A stretch of DNA of 64,000 nt from Corallococcus sp. AS-1-6. Lineage in GTDB: Bacteria; Myxococcota; Myxococcia; Myxococcales; Myxococcaceae. Of this stretch, positions 31,438 to 40,126 are shown in pieces (position 1 is the stretch's first letter; each line of letters starts with the position of its first letter). Both the position numbers and the translations under genes were made by a program. The notes beneath the pieces were generated by a model. That model made no database searches, was not told the origin of the DNA, and worked only from the letters and a program-made list of their open reading frames with translations. The stretch covers positions 62,001-126,000 of the forward strand of contig NZ_JAIQDE010000026.1 in NCBI RefSeq assembly GCF_020037015.1. The letters run 5' to 3'.

Positions 31438-33603
31438 TCAGGCTGGTCGGACCTGGACCGGTGTCCCGCTGAAGGCGGCGTTGCCGCTGACGACGTCCAG
31501 CGCTTGATCATCCGTGAGGTCGTTGATGCTGGCGCCCGCGTGCGCGCTGGCGACCTGCTGGCGGATGCCAGGGCGCTGGTGTCCGTAGCCGTGCGGCAGG
31601 CTGACGACGCCGGGCATCACATCGGCTGTGACGGCGACGGGCACGGTGACCTCCCCCACTCGCGAGCGGATGGTGGCGTTGGCGCCATCCGCGAGCCCGA
31701 TGCGTGAGGCATCGTCCGGATGGACCATCAGCGTGCAGCGGGGACGGCCCTTCACGAGCCCCGGCACGTTGTGCATCCACGAGTTGTTGTCGCGCAGGTG
31801 CCGCCTGCCGATGAGCAGCAGCTCGCCTTCGCGAGGTGCCGCGTCGTCCGGGAACGCGGCGCGAAGCCGGGCCACGTCCGCGACGAGCAGCTCCGGAGCC
31901 AGTTGGATGCGCTTGGAGCGGTTGCGGAGCCTGCCGGGCAGGCTGGGCTTCATCGGGCCCAGGTCGATGCCGTGCGGCGCGGCGCGCAGCTTCGCGAGCG
32001 ACAGGCTGTGCTTCTTGAGTGGATGGAAGCGCGAGCCATACGGCCCCATGCGAAGGCCCAGGTCGAGGATGCGCTCCGGCCCCATGCGCTTGAGGGCCTA
32101 GTACTGGAGCGTCGCGCGAACGCTTCGTCCCTTGCGCAACGTCTCCAGCCGGTGCTGGAGCTCTAGGAGGATCTCCCAGTCCTGACGCGAGTCCGGACCA
32201 GCGGGGAACACCGGCGGCGAATACTTCGCGGTGTTGCGCACGGCGAGCACGTGGAAGACGAGGTCGTAGTGTCCCCGCTCCAGCAGGGACGCGGGCGGCA
32301 GGATGTAGTGAGCGTGACGGGTGGTCTCGTTGAGATACGGATCCACGCTCACCATGAAGTCGAGCTGCCCCAGCGCGGTGTCCAACTGCGTGCCATTGGG
32401 CGTGGACAGCACGGGGTTGCCGGCCAGGGTGATGAGCGCGCGGATGCGGCCCTCGCCAGGAGTGAGGATCTCCTCCGCGAGCGCTGCGACAGGAAGCTCA
32501 CCGGAGGACTCCGGCAGGCCTCGGACCCGGCTCTTCCAGCGCCCATGGCTGCCAGGGCTGACGCCGAACGCGCGAGGCCCGCCGATGAGGTCGAAGGCCG
32601 GCAGTGTGAAGAGGGCGCCGCCTTCGCGGTCCAGGTTGCCGGTGACGATGTTGAGGACGTTGATGAGCCATTGGCAGAGCGAGCCGAACGGCTGCGTGGA
32701 CACACCGACGCGCCCGTAGCAGACGGCCCCATCCGCGGCGAGGAAGTCCCGGGCGATGCCGCGAAGCACGTCCGGCGAGATGCCCGTGTGAGGCGCCGTG
32801 CGCTCCGGAGGAAAGTCGCGGACGAGCGGCAGCACGGTGTCCACCCCGTCCACGAACGCCGCGAGCCGGCCCATGCGGTGCACATTTCCCTCCAGCACGA
32901 CATGCAGCAGGGAGAAGAGGGCGAGCGCATCCGTACCGGGCCGGACGAAGACGTGCTGGTCCGCGATGACAGCCGTTTCGGTGCGGCGAGGGTCGATGAC
33001 AACGACCTTGCCGCCGCGCTCCTGGATGGCACGCAGCCGGGCGCGCACGTCCGGCGTCGTCATCAAACTGCCATTGGACGCGAGCGGGTTCGCGCCCAGC
33101 ATGAGCATGTACCGCGTGCGGTCGATGTCCGGGATGGGCACCAGCAACTGGTGGCCGAACATGAGGTGGGCCGCGAGCTGATGGGGAAGCTGGTCCACGG
33201 ACGTCGCGGAGAACCGGTTGCGCGTGCGCAGCGCGCGAAGGAGCTGGGGGCCGAACATCATCGCGCCCAGGTTGTGCACGTTGGGGTTGCCCAGGTACGC
33301 GCCCACGGCGTTCGGACCGTGCTCCTTCTGGAGGGCATGGAGCCGCTGGCTGATGTCGCGGAACGCGTCCTCCCACGACACGCGCTCCCAGCCGGAGGCG
33401 GTGCGCTTCATGGGGTGGCGGAGCCGGTCCGGATCCTCGTGCAGGTCGCGCAGCGCCACGGCCTTGGGACAGATGTGGCCCCGGCTGAATGGATCCTCCG
33501 CGTCCCCCTTGATGGACGTGATGTGCCCGTCCGCCACTTCGATGCGCACGCCGCACATGGCTTCACAGAGATTGCAGGTGCGGAAATGGACGGAAGCGCT
33601 CAT
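31438..33603 (-). pseudogene. Molybdopterin oxidoreductase split by an in-frame TAG
   Basis: A molybdopterin oxidoreductase of about 720 residues cut in two by one TAG at 32098-32100. The N-terminal part (33603 to 32098, 501 residues) has the Fe-S cysteines C10, C13, C17 and C45 (CNLCEAMCG, GHICPKA) and the MGD-binding motifs of the DMSO-reductase superfamily (YMLMLGANPLAS, VVVIDPRRTETA). The C-terminal part (32085 to 31438) is in the same frame and carries the molybdopterin dinucleotide-binding domain (LPHGYGHQRPG, ASINDLTDDQALD). The sequence on both sides is continuous, so the stop interrupts one gene. It may be a point mutation, a sequencing error or leaky readthrough. TAG is not a selenocysteine codon. 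Confidence 0.8.
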
Positions 33604-33710
33604 GGGCCATGAGCCTACGCCGGCTTCTCCCTACGTGGGGCCGCTGGGGGGCAGATCGAAATCGACTTCCACCTCGAACCTGGTTGGAAGCGGACAAGGG
33701 ATGACAGCGG

Positions 33711-34817
33711 CTACTTCCATTCCTTCAACCAGTGATGAACGGGTCTCGGTCCAATGTGGCCTTGCGCCGTCAGGGGCCAGAGCCGGATCCAGATGGGGGC
33801 GTCCTTCATCTGCCAGATATCCTCCACATGGGAGTAGGTGAGGTCATAAGGCTCATCCCCTCCGTTCCGGTCTGCGAGCCTGCGTTGAAAGACGCGAACG
33901 CTCTCTCCGTTCACCTGGAGCTCCGTTCGAGCATTGGAATCCGGCAGGGGGCGGAAGCGCCAACCGCTCTTGTCCGCAAGCGCTGTCACGATCTCCAGCA
34001 GGGTGCCATCCCAATCAAAATCGTTACCTGGGAGGGGCATGTCCTGTGTCAGGTACGTCTGGACGTGGCGCACGCGCGTGGGACCTGTCGTCCAGGTATG
34101 GGTGACACTCAATCCGTCGGGTCGGACATAGGTCGCGGATTGACCTGAACGGACCGCGACGACTCCCTCCGAGGCCTCGACCTTCCGCTGCCCCATATCG
34201 AGCAGTTGGATGCGCAGAGAGGGCCACCGCGCATCGTTGTAGTGCTCCTCCAGGAAGAAGACCCCGCCCGCGAACAGGACGCGGGGATCCTTCGCGCGGA
34301 TGCATCCACGCCCGGAGCGCGGTGGCTCCATCTGGTACGCAGAGTCCTCGCATTCGAACGTCTTTCCGTTCACCTGGAGCTTCATGGGCGTGGAGGTCAC
34401 CGACCTGTGGAGACGCTCCGGGCCCACGAAACGCTCTTCATCCGTGGCGAACCGCGTATGGAATGGAGGATGGGAGGGTCCTTCCGGGAGCGGCTGGAGC
34501 TGCATGACGAAGATCAGCGGCCGGTCGTACAGCCCCTTCAGCAACTCCTCGGGGCGGGCCTCGCGCCGCATCCGCACCTCGACCCAACGCTCGGTCTGGG
34601 TTTCGCGCAGCACCGTGAAGGTCGCTCGCAGGTCGGTCAGATACGGCGTGTCGATGCGGTACTCGACGAACGTCCCCGGAGGCAGGGACGTGGGCATGGG
34701 CTCCACGCTGCAGGAGGTGCAGCGGCGGCCCACCCCCTCGTAGTTCGCCCCCGCGCAGCCCGTCAGCACCACGACGCCCCACGCCAGAAGCGCCCGAAAC
34801 CCACGTGCCAGGTCCAT
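33711..34817 (-). CDS. Lipoprotein of unknown function (368 aa)
   Basis: The N-terminus is a lipoprotein signal (ALLAWGVVVLTGC; Cys21 is the acylation site). The 347-residue mature part is mostly beta with many W, R and E residues and several Cys (RRCTSCSVE, FECED). No enzyme motif is visible. It has the look of a myxobacterial surface or periplasmic lipoprotein. It is upstream of the interrupted oxidoreductase gene on the same strand, with about 107 bases between. The family is unknown. Confidence 0.78.
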   Translation of the reverse strand: MDLARGFRALLAWGVVVLTGCAGANYEGVGRRCTSCSVEPMPTSLPPGTFVEYRIDTPYLTDLRATFTVLRETQTERWVEVRMRREARPEELLKGLYDRPLIFVMQLQPLPEGPSHPPFHTRFATDEERFVGPERLHRSVTSTPMKLQVNGKTFECEDSAYQMEPPRSGRGCIRAKDPRVLFAGGVFFLEEHYNDARWPSLRIQLLDMGQRKVEASEGVVAVRSGQSATYVRPDGLSVTHTWTTGPTRVRHVQTYLTQDMPLPGNDFDWDGTLLEIVTALADKSGWRFRPLPDSNARTELQVNGESVRVFQRRLADRNGGDEPYDLTYSHVEDIWQMKDAPIWIRLWPLTAQGHIGPRPVHHWLKEWK

Positions 34818-35066
34818 CCCGCCATTCTGCCCTGGTTGGAGGCCGCCTCCCGGGCTAAGCCCGCCTCCCGGGTTTCATGACGTCCCGCGCCATCCGCGCT
34901 GTCCGCCCGACGGCCGGGGAGTCACTTGAACCCCCAACAGCCTTGCCTTGGGCCTCCGGTTGCCGTCCAATGGTGCACAAACCAATGATCGCCGCCGGTG
35001 GCGGTTTTCCAGAGCATGCACACCGTTGCGATCACCGGATTTGGGAAGAGGGTGAAGGGGAAGGCG

Positions 35067-35618
35067 ATGACGGGGACGGCGTGGACAAAGGGGGCGCGAG
35101 GGGTCGCGCTGGGGATGCTCCTGCTGGTGGGCGCTGCGGCCCACGCGGGACAGGCGGGCGGGGTCAACATGCCGGATTCCCTCCAGGTGGAGGGCAAGAC
35201 GCTGGCGCTCACCCACATGGAGCTGAAGAAGAAGCTCTTCTTCAACGTGTACGTGTGGAGCCTCTACATGGAGGAGGAGCCCACCTGCTTCAAGGAGGCC
35301 GTGGCCTCCAACAGCCTGAAACGGCTGCACTTCCGCTTCCTGCGCACCATCACCAAGGACCAGCTCGTGGGCAGTTTCCGCGAGGGCCTGCGCCAGAACC
35401 CGGCCATGCGCCAGGACGCCCTCAGCCAGTCCCTGGAGAAGCTCCTGTCGTCCCTCCATGACGTGCGCAAGGGCGACGACCTCGTCCTCACCTACCTGCC
35501 CGGCTCCGGCCTCCACGTCTCCGGCGGCGCGTCCGGCGGCGTCCACATCCCCGGCAAGTCCTTCGCCGACGCCCTCTTCAGCTCCTGGCTGGACACCCAC
35601 CCCATCTTCCCCAAGTAG
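35067..35618 (+). CDS. Exported chalcone isomerase-like protein
   Basis: A 183-residue protein. I chose the ATG at 35067, preceded by AAGGGGAAGG and followed by a signal peptide (GVALGMLLLVGAAAHAGQ). The mature protein is the bacterial chalcone isomerase-like domain: LQVEGKTLALTHMELKKK, then LFFNVYVWSLYMEEEPTC, and later GDDLVLTYLPGSGLHVSG. Members of this family bind fatty acids or similar ligands and are usually periplasmic; true isomerase activity is unlikely. An ATG at 34998 is in frame but would bury the signal peptide. It stands alone before the OmpA lipoprotein gene. Confidence 0.78.
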   Translation: MTGTAWTKGARGVALGMLLLVGAAAHAGQAGGVNMPDSLQVEGKTLALTHMELKKKLFFNVYVWSLYMEEEPTCFKEAVASNSLKRLHFRFLRTITKDQLVGSFREGLRQNPAMRQDALSQSLEKLLSSLHDVRKGDDLVLTYLPGSGLHVSGGASGGVHIPGKSFADALFSSWLDTHPIFPK

Positions 35619-35739
35619 GCTGGCCGCTCGTCCAGCCGGGAAGTTGGGCCTCAAATTGGATGCGCGTTTCTCCTAGGCTGCGGGCCCGAGAGCGGTACTC
35701 TCGGACCCACCAACATCCTTGTCAGGAGGAATCGCACCT

Positions 35740-36552
35740 ATGCGGACACGTCTGGTTCTGGCTGCCCTCGTTGCCCTCTCCACGGGTTGCGTCTCGCAGG
35801 GGAAGTTCAATGAGAAGGCCCTGGAGGCGGAGGGGCTGACGAAGAACCTCACGGACGAGAAGGCGGCCCGCGCGGCGGCCGAGGCGAAGGTGAAGGAGCT
35901 GGAGGAGAAGCAGGCCGCGCTGGAGCAGGAGAAGGCCGCGCTGCAGACGCGCCTGGACGCCTCCGAGAACCGCCTCACCACCGCCGCGGCCGAGCGCCGC
36001 GCCCTGGAGGACAAGAACGCGCAGTTGGCCGCGCTCAACGACGAGCTGGGGCGCAACGCCAAGAAGCTCGCGCAGGCGAAGGAGGAGCTGGAGAAGAAGA
36101 GCGCCGAGTACGAGAACCTGGCCCAGTCCCTCAAGCAGGAGATCTCCGACGGCAAGATCGAGCTGTCGGAGATGAAGGGCCGGATGACCGTGCAGCTCAA
36201 GGACAAGATCCTCTTCGCGTCCGGCTCCGCGCGTGTGGGCAAGGAAGGTCAGGAAGCGCTCGTGAAGATCGCCGACGCGCTCAAGACGGTGAAGGGCCGC
36301 ATCGTGCGCGTGGAGGGCCACACGGACGACGTGCCCACCGGTGGCGGACAGTTCCCCACCAACTGGGAGCTGAGCCTGGCGCGCGCGATGGCGGTGGTGC
36401 GCTCGCTCCAGGACTCCGGAGTGGACCCGACCATGCTGTCCGCAGCGGGCTACGGACAGTACCAGCCGCTCGTTCCCAACGACACGCCGGAGCACAAGAG
36501 CCAGAACCGGCGCATCGAAATCGTGCTCGCGCCCAGCCTCGGGGGGCGCTAG
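35740..36552 (+). CDS. OmpA-family peptidoglycan-binding lipoprotein
   Basis: A 270-residue outer-membrane lipoprotein. The lipobox is LSTGC, and AGGAGGA at 35724 sets the start at 35740. Residues 25-135 are a charged coiled coil (AKVKELEEKQAALEQEKA and similar). Residues 150-265 are an OmpA C-terminal domain: ILFASGSARVGKEG, VEGHTDDVPTGGG, and NRRIEIVL. The Asp and Arg that bind diaminopimelate appear in HTDDVP and the NRRIEI block. It should tether the outer membrane to peptidoglycan. A strong hairpin follows the stop, directly before the TonB receptor. Confidence 0.9.
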   Translation: MRTRLVLAALVALSTGCVSQGKFNEKALEAEGLTKNLTDEKAARAAAEAKVKELEEKQAALEQEKAALQTRLDASENRLTTAAAERRALEDKNAQLAALNDELGRNAKKLAQAKEELEKKSAEYENLAQSLKQEISDGKIELSEMKGRMTVQLKDKILFASGSARVGKEGQEALVKIADALKTVKGRIVRVEGHTDDVPTGGGQFPTNWELSLARAMAVVRSLQDSGVDPTMLSAAGYGQYQPLVPNDTPEHKSQNRRIEIVLAPSLGGR

Positions 36553-36554
36553 GA

Positions 36555-36579
36555 GGGTGCGCGGGAGACCCGCGCACCC
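36555..36579 (+). terminator. Perfect 11-bp hairpin directly upstream of the receptor start
   Basis: GGGTGCGCGGG (36555-36565) pairs with CCCGCGCACCC (36569-36579) around the loop AGA, and TTC follows. The stem is perfect and very GC-rich. It starts two bases after the OmpA stop and ends three bases before the ATG of the TonB receptor (36583). It is a good intrinsic terminator, but it also occupies the site where a ribosome-binding site should be, so it may control receptor translation. Confidence 0.65.
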
Positions 36580-36582
36580 TTC

Positions 36583-39201
36583 ATGAGAACGCTCCTCTGC
36601 GTCGTCTGTTTGCTGCTTGCGACCGGAGCCGTGGCACAGGCTCCGGACGCAGGAACCCCCGCCAGCGACGCTGGCGCTCCCACGGGCGTGCTGACGAAGC
36701 CGCCCGCCCTCCTGCGTCAGGTCGAAGCGACCTACCCGCCGGAGGCCGCCGCCCAGCAGTTGGAGGGCACGGTGGTGATGTTCATCGACATCTCGGAGAC
36801 GGGCGCCGTCACGAATGTCGAAATCACCCAGCCCGCGGGCCACGGCTTCGACGAGGCCGCCACCGAGGCGGTGAAGCAGTTCCAGTTCGAGCCCGCGGAG
36901 GTGGACAACGTCCCCGCGCCGGTGCGCATCCAGTACGCCTACCAGTTCGTCTTCCGGGCGCCCGAAGCGCCGCCCGAGGCCGCCACGGACGGCGGCGTCC
37001 AGGAGCCGCAGGGGCCGGTGAACTTCAGCGGCCAGGCGCTGGAGCGCGGCACGCGCAAGCCCCTGGTGGGCGCGGAGGTGGTGCTCACGGAGCTGGACCG
37101 CTCCACCGTCACGGACGCCGAAGGGCGCTTCTCCTTCCGGGGCGTCCCCGTGGGCACGCACCCGGTCGTGGTGGTGATGGGCAACTACGACCGCTTCAAG
37201 ACGCAGGAGACGATTGAAGAGGGCAAGGAGACGCGGGCCACGTACTACGTGCAGAAGCGCATCTTCAGCCAATACGAGACGGTGGTCCGCAGCGACCGCG
37301 AGCGCAAGGAGGTGACGCGCACGACCATCACGGTGGCGGAGGTGCAGCGCGTGCCGGGCACGCAGGGTGACACGCTCAAGGTGGTGCAGAACCTGCCGGG
37401 CGTGGCGCGGCCCGCGTTCAACGGCGGCGCGCTGGTCATCCGCGGCACCAGCCCGCAGGAGTCCGGCGTCTTCCTGGACGGCCTGCGCATCCCCATCCTG
37501 TACCACTTCGGCGGCCTCACCTCCGTGTACAACTCGGACCTGCTGGAGGCGGTGGACTACCTGCCCGGCAACTTCTCCGCGTACTACGGCGACATCACCG
37601 GCGGCGTCATCAACGTGCGCAGCCGCGAGCCCCGCACGGACCGGCTCCACGCCACGGTGGGCATCAGCCTGATTGAGTCCAACGCGGTGGTGGAGGGCCC
37701 CATCACGGACACGCTGAGCTTCGCGATTGGCGGCCGGCGCTCGTACATCGACCTGGTGCTCAAGGCGGTGCCGTTCGACGACGACAGCCTCCAGGTGGCG
37801 CCGCGCTACTACGACGCGCAGGCGAAGCTGGTGTGGAAGCCGACCAGCCGCCACACCTTCACGCTGCAGGGCCTGACGTCTCGCGACCGGCTGGCGTTGC
37901 TGCTGGACCAGCCGGCGGACGGCGACCCGTCCGTCAACGGCAGCCTGGACGTGACCACGGGCTTCAACCAACTGCGCCTGCGCCACCAGTTCCGCGACGG
38001 CAGGCTGACGCTCGACACGCACGGGTTGATTGGCAACACGATTCTGGACTTCCAGATTGGCGAGCGCGGGCTGCGCATCGCGTCCACGGACCTGTATCTG
38101 CGGCCCACGGTGGAGTTCGCGTTCAACGACAGCGTGACGCTGGCGGGCGGCCTGGACGTGGTGGCGAACCTGGCGAACGTGAGGGCCAGCATCCAGCAGC
38201 CGCCGCGCGAGGGCGAGCCGCCGTCGCCGCTGGTGACGGAGGACCTCATCAACATCGACGGGAAGTTCACCCAGTACTACCCGTCCGCCTGGGCGGAGGT
38301 GCGGTGGCGGCCCATCAAGGACCTGCTGGTGGTGCCGGGCGTGCGCACGGAGAGCTACCTCTTCACGGACCAGCAGGAGGTGAAGCGCACGGTGAACCCG
38401 CGGCTCGCGGTGCGCTACGCGCTCACGGAGACGCTGACGCTGAAGGGCGGCGCGGGCGTCTACCACAGCCCGCCGGTGCAGGATGAGCCGTCGACGGGGT
38501 TCGGCAACCCGGACCTGGGGGCGAAGCGGTCGCTCCAGTACAGCGTGGGCGCGGAGTGGCAGGCGCGGCCGGAGTGGTTCGTGGGCAGCGAGGTCTTCTA
38601 CAACGACCTGGACGACCTCATCGTGCGCTCGAACGCGCGCATCGTGCGGGACGGCGAGTCCGTGCCGGAGAACCTGAAGAACGGCGGCGTGGGGCGCATC
38701 TACGGCTTCGAGCTGCTGGTGCGCCGGGCGCTGACGGACCGGCTGTTCGGCTGGATTTCGTACACGCTGTCCCGCAGCGAGCGGCGGGACGCGCCGGGGG
38801 CGCGCTGGCGCAAGTTCGACAATGACCAGACGCACGTGCTGACGGCCATCGCCAGCTACAAGCTGCCGAAGGGCTGGGAGGTGGGCGCGCGGTTCCGCTT
38901 CGCGTCCGGCAACCCGACGACGCCGGTGCTGGGCGCCAAGCGCGACGACACGACGGACGTGTTCATCCCGTACTACGGGCTGGTCAACTCCCAGCGGCTG
39001 CCGTCGTTCAACCAGTTGGACATCCGCGTGGACAAGAACCTGGTGTTCGACACGTGGAACCTGGACCTCTACCTGGACCTGACGAACGCGTACAACAACC
39101 AGTCGGTCGAGGGCGTGGCCTACAACTACAACTATTCCAAGCGCGAGTACTTCAAGGGCCTGCCCATCCTGCCCGTGCTCGGCTTGAAGGGAGCCTTCTG
39201 A
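36583..39201 (+). CDS. TonB-dependent receptor with fused TonB-C-like domain
   Basis: An 872-residue outer-membrane receptor. A signal peptide (residues 1-19, VCLLLATGAVAQA) is followed by a TonB C-terminal-like domain at about 40-125 (YPPEAAAQQLEGTVVMFIDI, FDEAATEAVKQFQFEPA). Then comes a CarboxypepD_reg-like domain at about 147-220 (GQALERGTRKPLVGAEVVL), a plug near 240-350 (VPGTQGDTLKVVQNLPG; VIRGTSPQESGVFLDGLR) and a beta barrel to the end (last strand ...VLGLKGAF). Having a TonB-type domain inside the receptor is unusual. The substrate is unknown. A large hairpin precedes the start codon. The lipoprotein gene 4 bases downstream is probably in the same unit. Confidence 0.88.
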   Translation: MRTLLCVVCLLLATGAVAQAPDAGTPASDAGAPTGVLTKPPALLRQVEATYPPEAAAQQLEGTVVMFIDISETGAVTNVEITQPAGHGFDEAATEAVKQFQFEPAEVDNVPAPVRIQYAYQFVFRAPEAPPEAATDGGVQEPQGPVNFSGQALERGTRKPLVGAEVVLTELDRSTVTDAEGRFSFRGVPVGTHPVVVVMGNYDRFKTQETIEEGKETRATYYVQKRIFSQYETVVRSDRERKEVTRTTITVAEVQRVPGTQGDTLKVVQNLPGVARPAFNGGALVIRGTSPQESGVFLDGLRIPILYHFGGLTSVYNSDLLEAVDYLPGNFSAYYGDITGGVINVRSREPRTDRLHATVGISLIESNAVVEGPITDTLSFAIGGRRSYIDLVLKAVPFDDDSLQVAPRYYDAQAKLVWKPTSRHTFTLQGLTSRDRLALLLDQPADGDPSVNGSLDVTTGFNQLRLRHQFRDGRLTLDTHGLIGNTILDFQIGERGLRIASTDLYLRPTVEFAFNDSVTLAGGLDVVANLANVRASIQQPPREGEPPSPLVTEDLINIDGKFTQYYPSAWAEVRWRPIKDLLVVPGVRTESYLFTDQQEVKRTVNPRLAVRYALTETLTLKGGAGVYHSPPVQDEPSTGFGNPDLGAKRSLQYSVGAEWQARPEWFVGSEVFYNDLDDLIVRSNARIVRDGESVPENLKNGGVGRIYGFELLVRRALTDRLFGWISYTLSRSERRDAPGARWRKFDNDQTHVLTAIASYKLPKGWEVGARFRFASGNPTTPVLGAKRDDTTDVFIPYYGLVNSQRLPSFNQLDIRVDKNLVFDTWNLDLYLDLTNAYNNQSVEGVAYNYNYSKREYFKGLPILPVLGLKGAF

Positions 39202-39205
39202 CGCC

Positions 39206-40099
39206 ATGCGCACTCCCGTCCTGCTGTCTGTGATTGCCTTGCTGGGGTCGAGCGCGTGCAGCGGCCCCGACTTCGACGCCCAGAGTGAGATTCGCAGCGT
39301 GCGCGTGCTCGGCATCAAGGCGGAGCCGCCGGAGCTGGCGCTGGAGCCGAACGCCACCACGCTGCCGCCGCCGGTGACGTTCAGCGCGCTGGCGGTGACG
39401 CCGGACGCGCGCCCGGTGACGGTGACGTACGCGCTGTGCCGCCCGGACGTGAACCCCTACGGGGACGTGGCGTGTCCGGGGGACAGCGGGGTGGCGCTGA
39501 GCAACGGCGTGCTGTCGTTGAGCGACCCGGCGGTGCAGGCGCTGCTCATCGAATCGTTCCAGGCGGCCACCGGCGGCACGGGCGGAGGGCAGGGGGGAAC
39601 GTTCGACTTCAACGACCCGGCGGTCCAGCAGGTGTTGCAGACGGGGCTGCCGCTGTTCGTGGGCTACGAGGCGACGGACGGCAGCGGGACGCCGGAGGGC
39701 GTGGAGCGGGGCGTGCGGCGCATCACGCTGCGTTCAACGGCCACGCCCAACCAGAACCCGGTGATGCAGGACGTGCTGTGGAACGACGCGCCGCTCTCCG
39801 GGCCGCTGCCGCTGGGCACGGAGGTGACGTTCACGCCGGTGCTGGGGGCGGGCAGCGAGGAGACCTACTCCACGGCGGACGGGCCGAGGACGGAGCAGGT
39901 CTTCTTCAGTTGGTTCGCGACGGGCGAGGGCGAGGTGGGGTCGTTCCGTTCGCTGGAGCCGGTGGACGGCAAGCCCGGCGACCCGACGACGACGTACACG
40001 ACGGCCAAGACGCCCGAGCGCATCACGGTCTGGGTGGTGGCCCGGGACGGCCGCGGCGGCACGGACTGGACGACGCGCACGGTGGACGTGGGGCCCTGA
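39206..40099 (+). CDS. Lipoprotein downstream of the TonB receptor
   Basis: A 297-residue lipoprotein. The signal ends at the lipobox LLGSSAC (Cys18). The mature part is beta-rich with Gly- and Thr-rich loops (GGTGGGQGG), two or three Ig-like segments (VTFSALAVTPDARPVTVTYA; TEVTFTPVLGAGSEETY) and a final strand RITVWVVARDGRGGTDW. It starts 4 bases after the receptor stop, so it is almost certainly co-expressed with it. Such proteins may cap or assist a TonB receptor (SusD-like in logic, not in sequence). The family is not recognised. Confidence 0.8.
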   Translation: MRTPVLLSVIALLGSSACSGPDFDAQSEIRSVRVLGIKAEPPELALEPNATTLPPPVTFSALAVTPDARPVTVTYALCRPDVNPYGDVACPGDSGVALSNGVLSLSDPAVQALLIESFQAATGGTGGGQGGTFDFNDPAVQQVLQTGLPLFVGYEATDGSGTPEGVERGVRRITLRSTATPNQNPVMQDVLWNDAPLSGPLPLGTEVTFTPVLGAGSEETYSTADGPRTEQVFFSWFATGEGEVGSFRSLEPVDGKPGDPTTTYTTAKTPERITVWVVARDGRGGTDWTTRTVDVGP

Positions 40100-40126
40100 G
40101 CGCCGTCCGGGCCGCCTGGGCTGGCG

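Noticed and set aside
32098-32100. Recoded stop (selenocysteine or pyrrolysine) in the molybdopterin oxidoreductase.
   Set aside because: Sec uses TGA and the site is not at the metal ligand; no pyrrolysine genes are in view. A mutation or an error is simpler.
34922-35030. A 31-residue Trp-rich minus-strand frame (MLWKTATGG...) ending at 34922.
   Set aside because: No ribosome-binding site, motif or neighbour support; too short to separate from chance in GC-rich DNA.
35722-39360. A 1212-codon open frame opposite the OmpA lipoprotein and TonB receptor genes.
   Set aside because: Long antisense frames are common in GC-rich codon-biased DNA; its product is H/R/V/L-rich without domains, and both sense genes are clear.
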